Shown here: positions 6,914-13,809 of the stretch, in pieces
Layout of the letters: each line of letters starts with the position of its first letter
How positions within the stretch are numbered: the first letter of the stretch is position 1
Assembly: GCA_023454175.1 (NCBI GenBank)
Contig: JAEXRW010000038.1
Span: 1 to 26,757 of the forward strand
Length of the DNA: 26,757 nt
Source: Bacillota bacterium
GTDB taxonomy: Bacteria > Bacillota > Clostridia > Christensenellales > JAEXRW01
Reading direction: 5' to 3'
Notes under the pieces: model-generated
The model's database searches: none
Told to the model about the DNA's origin: nothing
The model's input: the letters and a program-made list of their open reading frames with translations, nothing else
Program-made: the position numbers and the translations under genes

Positions 6914-7636
6914 ATGCGATTGGATGTGTGTCTTGTGCCGCTGACGGGTGCATTGGTGAATTTCGGGGCTATCATAGTGGGCGGGGTGCTCGGCCTCCTA
7001 TTCAGGAAAGGCCTGAAGCAAAAGTACATGGACGCCGTCATGTACGTCCTCGCCTTCGTCATTTTCGGCCTCGGTGTCTCCTACGTGCTCAAAAGCCAGC
7101 AGATCCTCGTCCTCATCATCAGTGTGGTCCTCGGCGTTCTGTTTGGCACGCTTTTGAAGCTGGATGAACGGCTCAATAGGTTCGGCGCTTTCCTGCAGAA
7201 AAAAATAAAGATAGGCAACGGGAATTTTTCCGAAGGTTTCGTCTCCTGCACCATCCTCTATTGCGTGGGCGCCATGGCCATCACCGGCTCCATCCAGGGC
7301 GGGCTGAGTGATGACCACACCATCATCTACGCCAAGTCCATCATGGACGGCATCTCCTCCATCTTTTTTGCTTCCTCCCTGGGCGTGGGCGTCCTCTTTT
7401 CAGCACTCCCCGTCCTGCTCTACCAGGGCGCCATCGCGCTGGCGGCATCGGCCCTCGCCCCTGTGCTGGATATGAATGTCGTCACCGAGATGTGCGCGGC
7501 GGGCGGTATCGCCCTCATGGCCCTCGCGGTGAATATGACGGGCATCAAAAAGTTCAAGGTGGCCGATATCCTCCCCGCCATCTTCCTTCCCATCGGCGTC
7601 TATCCCCTTGTGCAGTGGGTGTCCAGCCTGTTTTGA
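6914..7636 (+). CDS. DUF554 family membrane protein
   Basis: 240 residues with about seven hydrophobic segments and the Gly-rich DUF554 pattern: 'GALVNFGAIIVGGVLGLLF' near the N-terminus, 'FVSCTILYCVGAMAITGSIQGGL' in the middle and 'LPAIFLPIGVYPLVQW' at the end. The family (E. coli YqgA type) is of unknown function; a transporter role has been suggested but not shown. ATG 6914 has only a weak ribosome site; GTG at 6935 is an alternative. A small membrane gene follows, and a second copy of this gene's 3' end survives at about 8048-8118, so the locus was once duplicated. Confidence 0.88.
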   Translation: MRLDVCLVPLTGALVNFGAIIVGGVLGLLFRKGLKQKYMDAVMYVLAFVIFGLGVSYVLKSQQILVLIISVVLGVLFGTLLKLDERLNRFGAFLQKKIKIGNGNFSEGFVSCTILYCVGAMAITGSIQGGLSDDHTIIYAKSIMDGISSIFFASSLGVGVLFSALPVLLYQGAIALAASALAPVLDMNVVTEMCAAGGIALMALAVNMTGIKKFKVADILPAIFLPIGVYPLVQWVSSLF

Positions 7637-7704
7637 TTATTGAAAGCAAATCACTTATAATGAGATACAGACTCTTTGAAAAATACTCTGTCAGGAAGTG
7701 CAGT

Positions 7705-7968
7705 ATGGATACTGCCGGTTTCATCCTGAGTAACTTGGGTTTTATTGGTGTAGTCGTATCAGTTTTTGTGCCTTGGGGTACTTACCCGCTGACGGCTGGC
7801 GGGAGCATGGGGATTGCCGCATTGTCTTTAAGTGTGATCGCGCTAGTCAGGCTGAGGAATCGGAAACGCTCTGTTGGCTTCGCTATTTATAGCATCGTCC
7901 TGGGGATTATTACAGTCATCTTCGCTGTATTGTTGGTTTTTTTGATAATGAGTTTGAGTGGGTTATGA
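7705..7968 (+). CDS. Small membrane protein, DUF4190-like
   Basis: 87 residues, starting at ATG 7705 with AGGAAG six bases upstream; an in-frame ATG at 7660 lacks a ribosome site. Two or three hydrophobic segments are visible, with a central Arg/Lys turn (RLRNRKRSVG). The layout (hydrophobic, 'GIAALSLSVIAL', basic turn, 'GFAIYSIVLGIITVI') is like DUF4190-type small membrane proteins, whose role is unknown. Its TGA overlaps the ATG of the fossil DUF815 frame (TGATG), as expected of two genes once translated in sequence. Confidence 0.65.
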   Translation: MDTAGFILSNLGFIGVVVSVFVPWGTYPLTAGGSMGIAALSLSVIALVRLRNRKRSVGFAIYSIVLGIITVIFAVLLVFLIMSLSGL

Positions 7969-8061
7969 TGTTGGATTCACTGGTCGTATTCCGTTCCCTT
8001 CTGGACGATCCTGTCGTCCGTGCTCTCTCTGGCAAGTGGGAGAGTGAAGCCATCTCCCGCT
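7968..8061 (+). pseudogene. Fossil 5' end of a second DUF815 ATPase gene
   Basis: The frame from ATG 7968 reads MLDSLVVFRSLLDDPVVRAL and onwards, nearly identical to the first 20 residues of the intact ATPase at 8807, and the similarity continues to about residue 32 (ESEAISRYL against ESTALSRLL). The bases just before the ATG are also alike (GTGGGTT). It then runs out of frame into a copy of the DUF554 3' end. The chimeric frame could make a 58-residue peptide ending at TAG 8142-8144, which I think is not functional. Confidence 0.85.
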
Positions 8062-8118
8062 ATCTTCTTCCCCATCGGGATCTTTCCCCTTGTTCAATGG
8101 GTGTCCTGCCTGTTTTAA
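8048..8118 (+). pseudogene. Fossil 3' end of a second DUF554 gene
   Basis: In the frame ending with TAA at 8116-8118 the translation is FFPIGIFPLVQWVSCLF, against LPIGVYPLVQWVSSLF at the end of the intact DUF554 gene. Nucleotide similarity reaches back to about 8048. The junction with the DUF815 fossil lies in TCCCGC (8055-8060), a short sequence shared by both parent genes, consistent with deletion at microhomology. Confidence 0.85.
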
Positions 8119-8182
8119 TTGATATCAACACTGACCATTATTAGTTTCATCATTTACCATGTAAGCTGATTTGTTTACAATA

Positions 8183-8191
8183 TGCTATAGT
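8183..8191 (+). promoter_or_regulatory. Extended -10 promoter of the GNAT gene
   Basis: TGC followed by TATAGT (8186-8191) forms an extended -10, with no good -35 at the usual distance. The leader before ATG 8211 would be very short and almost entirely ribosome site (AAGGAGA). Confidence 0.4.
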
Positions 8192-8210
8192 ATGGGTTTA
8201 AGGAGACGCC

Positions 8211-8654
8211 ATGGAAATTGAAATGATTCGGGAGAACAAAAAAAGGTTTTTGGATCTGCTGCTTTTAGCAGACGAACAGGAAAGTATGATCGATAAATAC
8301 CTGGAACGGGGGGATATGTTCGCGCTGTATGATGGTGATTTGAAAAGCATCTGTGTAGTCACGCAGGAAGGCGAGGATATTTTTGAACTGAAAAGCTTGG
8401 CCACATATGAAAAATATCAACGGCAGGGTTATGGAAGAAAGCTGGTAGAATATATATTCGGGTACTATAAGGACAAATGTAAAACGATGCTTGTTGGCAC
8501 CGGAGACAGTCCGTCAACGATTCCTTTTTATGAGCATTGTGGATTTGTATTATCGCATAGAGTCAAAAACTTCTTCGTTGATCATTATGACCACCCGATG
8601 TTTGATAATGGTATTCAGCTCGTTGATATGGTTTATTTGAAAAAGGAATTCTAA
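8211..8654 (+). CDS. GNAT family N-acetyltransferase
   Basis: 147 residues. The acetyl-CoA-binding motif A is clear: 'SLATYEKYQRQGYGRKLVEYIF', with the Q/R-x-x-G-x-G/A pyrophosphate loop as QRQGYG. It is followed by 'STIPFYEHCGFVLSHR', the typical motif B. The substrate could be a small amine or a protein N-terminus. AAGGAGA stands five bases before the ATG. The gene sits between the duplication scar and the intact DUF815 gene, in the position that the small membrane gene occupies in the other half of the duplicated locus. Confidence 0.88.
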   Translation: MEIEMIRENKKRFLDLLLLADEQESMIDKYLERGDMFALYDGDLKSICVVTQEGEDIFELKSLATYEKYQRQGYGRKLVEYIFGYYKDKCKTMLVGTGDSPSTIPFYEHCGFVLSHRVKNFFVDHYDHPMFDNGIQLVDMVYLKKEF

Positions 8655-8806
8655 AGGTTTTGAGGATGATCATTTCTTTGTATGACTTCAAGGCTGGATA
8701 ACACAAATCATGTCTGACAGAACTTTTCCCATCAATTCATATTCGGTTGACACCCCCGTCTTTCAGTCTTACAATAAACGTTAATATTTTCATTGGGTGG
8801 GTTGTC

Positions 8807-9985
8807 ATGTTGGATTCGCTGGTCGTATTCCGTTCCCTGCTGGAGGACCCCGTCGTGCGTGCGCTCTCGGATGAAGAGGAAAGCACGGCTTTGTCCCGCC
8901 TGCTCGCCTTTGCCGAAGAAAACGGGGTGGAAGGGGATATCCTGCCGTATTACCTTTTTGATGTTCTGGCGCAGGATGATAACGTCTTTTCCCGCACCGT
9001 CGAGTTGACCGGCTCGTGCGGCGCATCCCTTTCCGGTTTTGTACACCAGGATATCTCTGTACTCCTGTCCTTTTTAGAACAGTATAAGGGCCTTCTGCCT
9101 GCCTATGCCCCGTCAATTCCCGCCCCCGTAACGGCATACAGCTGCAGCATCTCCGCCATGGTGAAGGCGTCTTCGCTCGGTGTGGACCAGGTTTACAAGG
9201 CGCTCTTTGAGCAATACAAGAGCCTCGGCAGAAGCGTCGCCGCGCGGTATATCGCGCTTGCATGGAATGATGGTTTGACCGGTATTGAAGACTTTGACGC
9301 CATGCCCCTGGCCGATCTTGTGGGGTTGGATATCCAGAAGCGTGCGCTCACAGCCAATACCCTGCGCTTGCTGGAGGGCCGCTCTGCCAATAACGTCCTG
9401 CTCTTCGGGGACAGCGGCACGGGCAAATCCTCCTGCGTCAAGGCGCTCATCCACGAATATCATGAACAGGGCCTCAGGCTCCTGGAGCTGCGCAAACACC
9501 AGCTGGTGGAGCTGGATCATATCCTGTCAGTCCTCGGGAAAAGCAAATACAAATATATCGTCTTCCTGGATGACCTCTCCTTTGAGGATGGGGACATGGG
9601 ATACAAATCCCTCAAGGCCGTGCTGGAGGGCAAAGCCGCGAAGATCCCTGCCAATGTCCTTTTTTACGCCACGTCCAACAGAATGCACCTCGTCCGGGAA
9701 ACCTGGGCGGACAGGGTCGGTCCCGACCGCGTCGATTTTGAGCGGGAGGATGTCCACATTTCCGATACCGTGCAGGAAAAGCTCTCCCTCTCCGAGCGCT
9801 TTGGTCTCACCGTCAGCTTCACCCTCCCCTCGCAGGCCGAGTATCTGGCCATCGTAAACCATCTTTGCGCCAAACGGAACATTAGGTATGACGGGGATAT
9901 CGAACGAAAAGCCCTGCAGTGGGCCATCCACCAGAACGGTTTTTCGGGCCGTACAGCCCGCCAGTTTATCAGCTCATTGGATTAA
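8807..9985 (+). CDS. DUF815 AAA+ ATPase
   Basis: 392 residues from ATG 8807, preceded by GGGTGGG; the in-frame start at 8747 lacks a ribosome site, and the fossil copy begins at the equivalent ATG. The N-terminal 160 residues are helical. The ATPase core follows: 'LTANTLRLLEGRSANNVLLFG', Walker A GDSGTGKSS (201-209), Walker B IVFLDDLSFE (251-260), 'LFYATSNRMHLVRE' and 'VQEKLSLSERFGL'. These are characteristic of DUF815. The family resembles AAA+ proteins that remodel or guard other proteins; partners are unknown. Soluble and cytoplasmic. Confidence 0.9.
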   Translation: MLDSLVVFRSLLEDPVVRALSDEEESTALSRLLAFAEENGVEGDILPYYLFDVLAQDDNVFSRTVELTGSCGASLSGFVHQDISVLLSFLEQYKGLLPAYAPSIPAPVTAYSCSISAMVKASSLGVDQVYKALFEQYKSLGRSVAARYIALAWNDGLTGIEDFDAMPLADLVGLDIQKRALTANTLRLLEGRSANNVLLFGDSGTGKSSCVKALIHEYHEQGLRLLELRKHQLVELDHILSVLGKSKYKYIVFLDDLSFEDGDMGYKSLKAVLEGKAAKIPANVLFYATSNRMHLVRETWADRVGPDRVDFEREDVHISDTVQEKLSLSERFGLTVSFTLPSQAEYLAIVNHLCAKRNIRYDGDIERKALQWAIHQNGFSGRTARQFISSLD

Positions 9986-10000
9986 ATTAAATATGTATAT

Positions 10001-10066
10001 CCCCGCAAGGCAATCTTGGCTCCCTCAGATGAGGGAGCTGCCGCTGTAGGCGGCTGAAGGAGGGAT
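10001..10066 (+). repeat. Two-hairpin palindromic repeat, short type (copy A3)
   Basis: The CCCCGCAAGG lead module is followed by CTTGGCTCCCTC-AGAT-GAGGGAGCT, then GCCGCT-GTA-GGCGGC, whose closing pair is a T.G wobble, and the tail TGAAGGAGGGA. It lies between the convergent DUF815 and phosphodiesterase genes. Confidence 0.85.
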
Positions 10067-10110
10067 CATTGGAATATATTTATTGATTCCGATTAAACAT
10101 AAACCTATCT

Positions 10111-10647
10111 TTAATCATTTGATTTTCTTAATACATTAGACATGATCTCATTGCCCTTGTTGAAATAGATCAGGCGGGGCGTTACCATCGTATCGATCTC
10201 GATGATCCCGAACGAGTAATAGTCATTTCTTCGTTTGTCTGTTGGTGAACCCGGGTTGAATAAGAGTATACCGTTATGGTATTGGCAGTATGGCATGTGG
10301 CTGTGCCCGAAGATGATGCAGTCCACCCCGTCGTCTTTGAACCGTTCGAATGCCCTTTCCGGCGTTCTCCCCTTCTCCCCGTGCCCGTGTACCACGCCGA
10401 TCCTGTAATGGCCCGTATCGATGATCGCTTTCTCCCCGAATGCTTGATGTATCTCCGGCCCGTCCACATTCCCCGCCACAGCGGTCACAGGGGTCAGCGC
10501 AGCCAATTGTTCAATGACTCCCATGCTCGTGATATCCCCGGCATGGATGATCCGCTCCACGTCTTTGAACGCCTGTAAGACTGCCGTGGGCAGTTCCTTC
10601 GCCCTCCCCGGTATATGCGTATCCGCCAAAACGCCGATCCTGATCAT
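10111..10647 (-). CDS. YfcE/MJ0936-type metallophosphodiesterase
   Basis: 178 residues from ATG 10647, chosen because AGGTGA precedes it; an upstream in-frame ATG (10680) would add a non-conserved leader. All metal-binding motifs of the small calcineurin-like family are present: ADTH, HAGDI, AGNVDG, VHGHGEKG and GHSHMP. Proteins of this family hydrolyse phosphodiesters in vitro with Mn2+; the natural substrate is unclear. Cytoplasmic. It is transcribed divergently from the Sel1-repeat gene, from overlapping promoters. Confidence 0.9.
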   Translation of the reverse strand: MIRIGVLADTHIPGRAKELPTAVLQAFKDVERIIHAGDITSMGVIEQLAALTPVTAVAGNVDGPEIHQAFGEKAIIDTGHYRIGVVHGHGEKGRTPERAFERFKDDGVDCIIFGHSHMPYCQYHNGILLFNPGSPTDKRRNDYYSFGIIEIDTMVTPRLIYFNKGNEIMSNVLRKSND

Positions 10648-10703
10648 GCTTGTCTCACCTGGATTTATGATGTCCGCCATCTGTTATTATTCGAAGAAAT
10701 ATA

Positions 10704-10731
10704 TTGTATTATATTCCATTATTGTTATAGT
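10704..10731 (+). promoter_or_regulatory. Candidate promoter of the Sel1-repeat gene
   Basis: TTGTAT (10704-10709), a 16-base spacer and TATAGT (10726-10731). The -10 is good and the -35 weak. The leader is about 30 bases. Confidence 0.5.
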
Positions 10732-10734
10732 AAA
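10708..10734 (-). promoter_or_regulatory. Candidate promoter of the phosphodiesterase gene
   Basis: On the minus strand: TTTACT (10729-10734), a 15-base spacer and a perfect TATAAT (10708-10713). It overlaps the divergent Sel1 promoter almost completely, so RNA polymerase could probably occupy only one at a time. Confidence 0.45.
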
Positions 10735-10767
10735 TATAGGTAATTTGTATTCATAGGGGGTGTTCAT

Positions 10768-11730
10768 ATGATCGATGAGAAAGCCGCGGCAGATTTTGCA
10801 GAGCGCCTGAAAATGGCGCAGCAGGGCGATGCGGAAACGCAGTTCAAATTGGGTCTGTGTCTTTTCGAGGGACAAGGCGTACAGCAAAACCGTAAAAAGG
10901 CGGTCAAATGGTTTGAACAGGCTGCAAAGCAAGGCCATGCCGGGGCCCAGTTGAAATTAGGCCTTTGTTATGCAAATGGAGCAGGCGTGTTGCGCAACAG
11001 GGCGAAGGCATTGGAATGGATCGGGAAAGCGGCGGATCAGGGCCACGATGAAGCGCAATTGGATTTAGGTCTTTGTTATGCATACGGGGATGGTGTAAAA
11101 GAAGATTATATAAAGTCACTGGAATGGTTTGAGAGGTCTGCAAATCAGGGCAATTCTCAGGCACTATTCAGCATTGGTACGATCTATTTTTATGGACGGG
11201 GCGTTACACGGGACTATTCCAGGGCTGTTGAATGGTTCCATAGGGCTGCGCAAAAGGGCAACACGGATGCCGAGTATAATTTGGGTCTTTGCTACGAAGA
11301 GGGAATGGGTGTGGAGCAGGATTATGCCAAGGCAGTGGGATGGTATGAAATAGCCGCAAAGAAGGAGGCTGCGGATGCCCAGAATAATTTGGGTAACTGC
11401 TATAAAAATGGCCGGGGCGTGGAGCAGGACTATGCTAGGGCAGTGGAATGGTATGAGAAGGCGGCCATGCAGGGTGCACCGATAGCGCAGTGCAATTTGG
11501 GGACTTGCTACTATAAAGGGCAGGGCGTGGAACAAAGCTATGTAAAGGGGGTTGCCTGGTTTGAAAAAGCCGCCAGGCAGGGTTTTGCTGGAGCGCAGTA
11601 CAATTTGGGTCTTTGTTACCTGGATGCGGAAGGCGTGAAATATAACAAAGCAAAAGCGGTGATGTGGCTCGAAGCGGCCGCAAGTCAGGGTGATGCAGAC
11701 GCAAAAAGGGTATTAAGAGAATTGTCCTGA
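10768..11730 (+). CDS. Sel1-like repeat protein
   Basis: 320 residues, made almost wholly of eight Sel1-like (TPR-related) repeats of 36 residues with the pattern A-Q-x-x-L-G-x-C-Y-x-x-G-x-G-V-x-x-D-Y-x-K-A-x-x-W-[FY]-x-x-A-A. The repeats begin near residue 22 and run to the end. The fourth lacks the central Cys and the last has lost a Gly (LDAEGV). There is no signal peptide or membrane segment, so the protein should be a cytoplasmic scaffold that binds other proteins. GGGGGTG precedes the ATG. The partner is unknown; the only close gene is the divergent phosphodiesterase. Confidence 0.92.
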   Translation: MIDEKAAADFAERLKMAQQGDAETQFKLGLCLFEGQGVQQNRKKAVKWFEQAAKQGHAGAQLKLGLCYANGAGVLRNRAKALEWIGKAADQGHDEAQLDLGLCYAYGDGVKEDYIKSLEWFERSANQGNSQALFSIGTIYFYGRGVTRDYSRAVEWFHRAAQKGNTDAEYNLGLCYEEGMGVEQDYAKAVGWYEIAAKKEAADAQNNLGNCYKNGRGVEQDYARAVEWYEKAAMQGAPIAQCNLGTCYYKGQGVEQSYVKGVAWFEKAARQGFAGAQYNLGLCYLDAEGVKYNKAKAVMWLEAAASQGDADAKRVLRELS

Positions 11731-11937
11731 TGGACAAGGTGCGCTCTAAAGTCTGCGGGACGGTTCGATAAGCTTTGTGTGCTTTGTTCTTCGGCCTTAA
11801 CGAGTGTTTGCCTGTCACGATCATATTATTGAAAAACCCGCATCCCGGCGTTCTCCGGCATACGGCTGCCTTGTAGTTCAGTTAATGATGGATGGGATAT
11901 CCCCCGCAGGGCTTACCGCAATTTTACATTATACATT
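11731..11937. other. Intergenic stretch without a gene
   Basis: No credible gene. It contains a CCCCGCAGGG module (about 11902-11911) linked to AT-rich sequence. The 69-codon plus-strand frame that crosses this region and the terminator has no ribosome site. Confidence 0.5.
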
Positions 11938-11975
11938 AAAAAACCGCACCCAGGTGTTGCCCCGAAATGCGGTTT
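11938..11975 (-). terminator. Rho-independent terminator of the rplU-rpmA operon
   Basis: AAACCGCA (11941-11948) pairs with TGCGGTTT (11968-11975). On the minus strand the stem is followed by a further run of T. It lies about 40 bases past the rpmA stop codon, beyond the heptad array. Confidence 0.75.
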
Positions 11976-12014
11976 CCTTAATTCTCAATTTTCAATTGTC
12001 AATTCTCAATTGAC
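11976..12014 (-). repeat. Heptad array after the rpmA stop codon
   Basis: On the minus strand after TAA: GTCAA, TTGAGAA, TTGACAA, TTGAAAA, TTGAGAA, TTAAGG. This is the same 7-base period and TGA-bearing unit as the other arrays, with the last G replaced by A in every unit, so the array has been homogenised as a block. Confidence 0.75.
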
Positions 12015-12275
12015 TTACGCTTCTTTCGCGTATACGCTGACCTGCTTCTTGTCCTTGCCCTTGCGCTCAAAGCGCACGATCCCGTCGATCGTGGAGAAGA
12101 GCGTGTCGTCCGAGCCCAGTCCCACGTTGTGCCCTGCGTGGATATGTGTGCCCCTCTGGCGCACCAGGATGTTGCCGGCCAGTACATATTGTCCGTCTGC
12201 GCGTTTTGCGCCCAGTCGTTTGCTTTCGCTGTCGCGTCCGTTGCGGGAGCTTCCTACACCTTTCTTATGTGCCAT
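12015..12275 (-). CDS. rpmA: 50S ribosomal protein bL27
   Basis: 86 residues, with bL27 sequence throughout: MAHKKGVGSSRNGRDSESKR, then 'LGAKRADGQYVLAGNILVRQRGT' and 'IHAGHNVGLGSDDTLFS'. It sits near the peptidyl transferase centre, where the N-terminus touches the tRNA ends. The protein begins directly at MAHKKG. An in-frame TAG lies six bases before the ATG, so the N-terminal extension that most Firmicutes bL27 carry, and that the Prp protease removes, is absent. GAGAGGTG is the ribosome site. It follows rplU after 42 bases, with no prp (ysxB) gene between. obgE, usual downstream, is not present. Confidence 0.97.
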   Translation of the reverse strand: MAHKKGVGSSRNGRDSESKRLGAKRADGQYVLAGNILVRQRGTHIHAGHNVGLGSDDTLFSTIDGIVRFERKGKDKKQVSVYAKEA

Positions 12276-12317
12276 TATCTATACACCTCTCTTATACGGT
12301 AGAAATAGGCTTGTTGG

Positions 12318-12896
12318 TTACTCGGCTTCCTTGGGAGCCTTCGGCTTTGCTGCAGTCTTTGCCGCGGGTTTGGCCGCCGTTTTCTCGGCTGCCGGTTTCG
12401 CAGCTGCAGGCTTCTTGGCCGCTGTGCTTGCAGTGCTCTTGGTTGCCGCGGGTTTTGCCGCCGCAGGTTTGGCTGCTGCTTTCGGGGCTGCCGGCTTGGT
12501 TGCCGCCGCCTTGGGCGCTGCCGGAGCCTTTACCACTGCCTTCTTCTCGGGTTTAGCAGCGGGTATCGCGTTGGGATCGGGCTTGTATGTGCTCTCGCCT
12601 ATGGTCGTGATCTGGACCTTGGTGAAAGGCTGCCTGTGTCCCTGTTTCTTGCGTACGTTCTTCTTCGCCTTGTACTTGAATACGATGATCTTCGCGCCTT
12701 TTCCGTGGCTTAGCACCTTGCCTGCTACTTTCGTGTCCAGCAGGGGCGTGCCCACCTGCACCTTCTCACCGTCTGCGACCATCAGTGTATCAAAGTTCAC
12801 GTCGGTGCCTTCAGCCGCATCGAGCTTTTCGATGAAGATGACGTCCCCGAGTTCCACCCTGTACTGCTTGCCGCCTGTTGCTATCACAGCATACAT
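12318..12896 (-). CDS. rplU: 50S ribosomal protein bL21 with Ala/Lys/Pro-rich tail
   Basis: Residues 1-103 are a normal bL21 (MYAVIATGGKQYRVELGD, then 'GAKIIVFKYKAKKNVRKKQGHRQPFTKVQI'). A tail of about 90 residues follows, made of Ala, Lys and Pro with Thr/Ser (AAKPAAAKPAATK-type repeats). The tail is positively charged and surely disordered; it resembles histone-like tails and could bind RNA or protrude from the ribosome. The start is ATG 12896, with AGGAGG 11 bases upstream; the longer open frame to 13004 reads through the leader hairpin. The promoter is at 12995-13023. Confidence 0.96.
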   Translation of the reverse strand: MYAVIATGGKQYRVELGDVIFIEKLDAAEGTDVNFDTLMVADGEKVQVGTPLLDTKVAGKVLSHGKGAKIIVFKYKAKKNVRKKQGHRQPFTKVQITTIGESTYKPDPNAIPAAKPEKKAVVKAPAAPKAAATKPAAPKAAAKPAAAKPAATKSTASTAAKKPAAAKPAAEKTAAKPAAKTAAKPKAPKEAE

Positions 12897-12930
12897 CTGG
12901 GTATTGTCCTCCTGTTTAAGTACTCGCCGG

Positions 12931-12960
12931 GAAAAAGGCAGCCGCATAAATTTATGCGGC
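12931..12960 (-). promoter_or_regulatory. Terminator-like hairpin in the rplU leader
   Basis: GCCGCATAAATTTATGCGGC (12941-12960) is a perfect palindrome. On the minus strand it is followed by TGCCTTTTTCCC. It falls between the rplU promoter and start codon, so it may be an attenuator acting as a ribosomal protein leader. L21 leader RNAs are known in Firmicutes; whether this one matches that model cannot be judged by eye. Confidence 0.6.
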
Positions 12961-12994
12961 GTTTCAAAGCCTTGCCCGCGCGGCTCACCATGTG

Positions 12995-13023
12995 ATTTTA
13001 TCACACGCTGGAAACCCTGTCAA
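12995..13023 (-). promoter_or_regulatory. rplU-rpmA promoter
   Basis: On the minus strand: perfect TTGACA (13018-13023), a 17-base spacer and TAAAAT (12995-13000). The transcript would begin near 12988, with a leader of about 90 bases containing the hairpin at 12941-12960. The -10 lies within the palindrome TGTGAT-TTT-ATCACA (12991-13005). Confidence 0.75.
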
Positions 13024-13253
13024 ACGATTTTATGATGGATCTGGTCCATACAATGGATTTTGCCCCGATTGATGCGCTTCATACAGCCATATTGGGTTTT
13101 GAGATTATAACATATATATCAATGGTAATCAAATGGATCATGGGATCGGCCCTTTGCCATGGGCTCAAGACTGCGTAGGCGCGCATGCGCATATATACCT
13201 TTATTATAAATTGTGGTAAACTCTGCATGAATGAATTAAAGGGGGTATTTCCC

Positions 13254-13790
13254 ATGGGAAACGATACTGTATTGCTCGTCATTGATGTACAGATGGGCCT
13301 TTTTTTATTGGAGGATGAAGGCTGCCGGCTTTTTGAGCCTGAACGGGTGCTGGAAAACATCAATGTGCTGCTGGAAAAGGCCAGGGGCAAAGGCGTCCCC
13401 GTCGTCTATATCCAGCACACCGGCTCCGGCGCGTCCCCGTTTGCCGTGGGCAACCCGATGCGGGATATCAACCCCGCCATCGCCCCGCTCGAAGGGGAAT
13501 TGGTCGTGCCCAAGACGCACCCCGATTCCTTCCATGATACCGTCCTGAAGGAAAAGCTGGACGCCATGGGGGTAAAAAAGCTTGTGATATGCGGCCTGCA
13601 GTCCGAGTACTGCGTGGATACCACCGTGCGCCGCGCCTTCAGCCTGGGCTATGATCTCACCTTCGTTAGCGACGCGCACAGCACGTTTGATAATGGCGTC
13701 ATTACGGCATCTCAGGTTATCGCGCACGAAAATAAGACCATCGGCGGCACTTTCGCTGCGCTGAAGAAGGCAGCGGAAGTGGTATTCTGA
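13254..13790 (+). CDS. Isochorismatase-like cysteine hydrolase
   Basis: 178 residues from ATG 13254, with AAGGGGGT upstream; an upstream in-frame start at 13185 has no support. The catalytic triad of the isochorismatase/nicotinamidase fold is complete: Asp11 in LLVIDVQ, Lys87 in VVPKTHPDSF, and Cys120 in GLQSEYCVDTTVR, followed by the cis-peptide region. Family members cleave amides or vinyl ethers (nicotinamide, ureidoacrylate, isochorismate); the substrate cannot be read from sequence. It is the first gene of a probable four-gene operon and is followed by a GNAT gene 19 bases later. Cytoplasmic. Confidence 0.9.
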   Translation: MGNDTVLLVIDVQMGLFLLEDEGCRLFEPERVLENINVLLEKARGKGVPVVYIQHTGSGASPFAVGNPMRDINPAIAPLEGELVVPKTHPDSFHDTVLKEKLDAMGVKKLVICGLQSEYCVDTTVRRAFSLGYDLTFVSDAHSTFDNGVITASQVIAHENKTIGGTFAALKKAAEVVF

Positions 13791-13809
13791 TTTTCAGGAG
13801 GGCTGCAAA

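Noticed and set aside
7968..8144. Real 58-residue gene overlapping the small membrane protein gene
   Set aside because: The frame is an in-frame DUF815 N-terminus followed by out-of-frame DUF554 sequence. It is best read as a deletion scar.
11804..12013. 69-codon plus-strand frame
   Set aside because: It reads through the rplU-rpmA terminator and the heptad array, and has no ribosome site.
12318..13004. Longer bL21 start at 13004
   Set aside because: It would place the leader hairpin and promoter -10 inside or beside the coding part. The AGGAGG before ATG 12896 and the family start MYAVI decide it.
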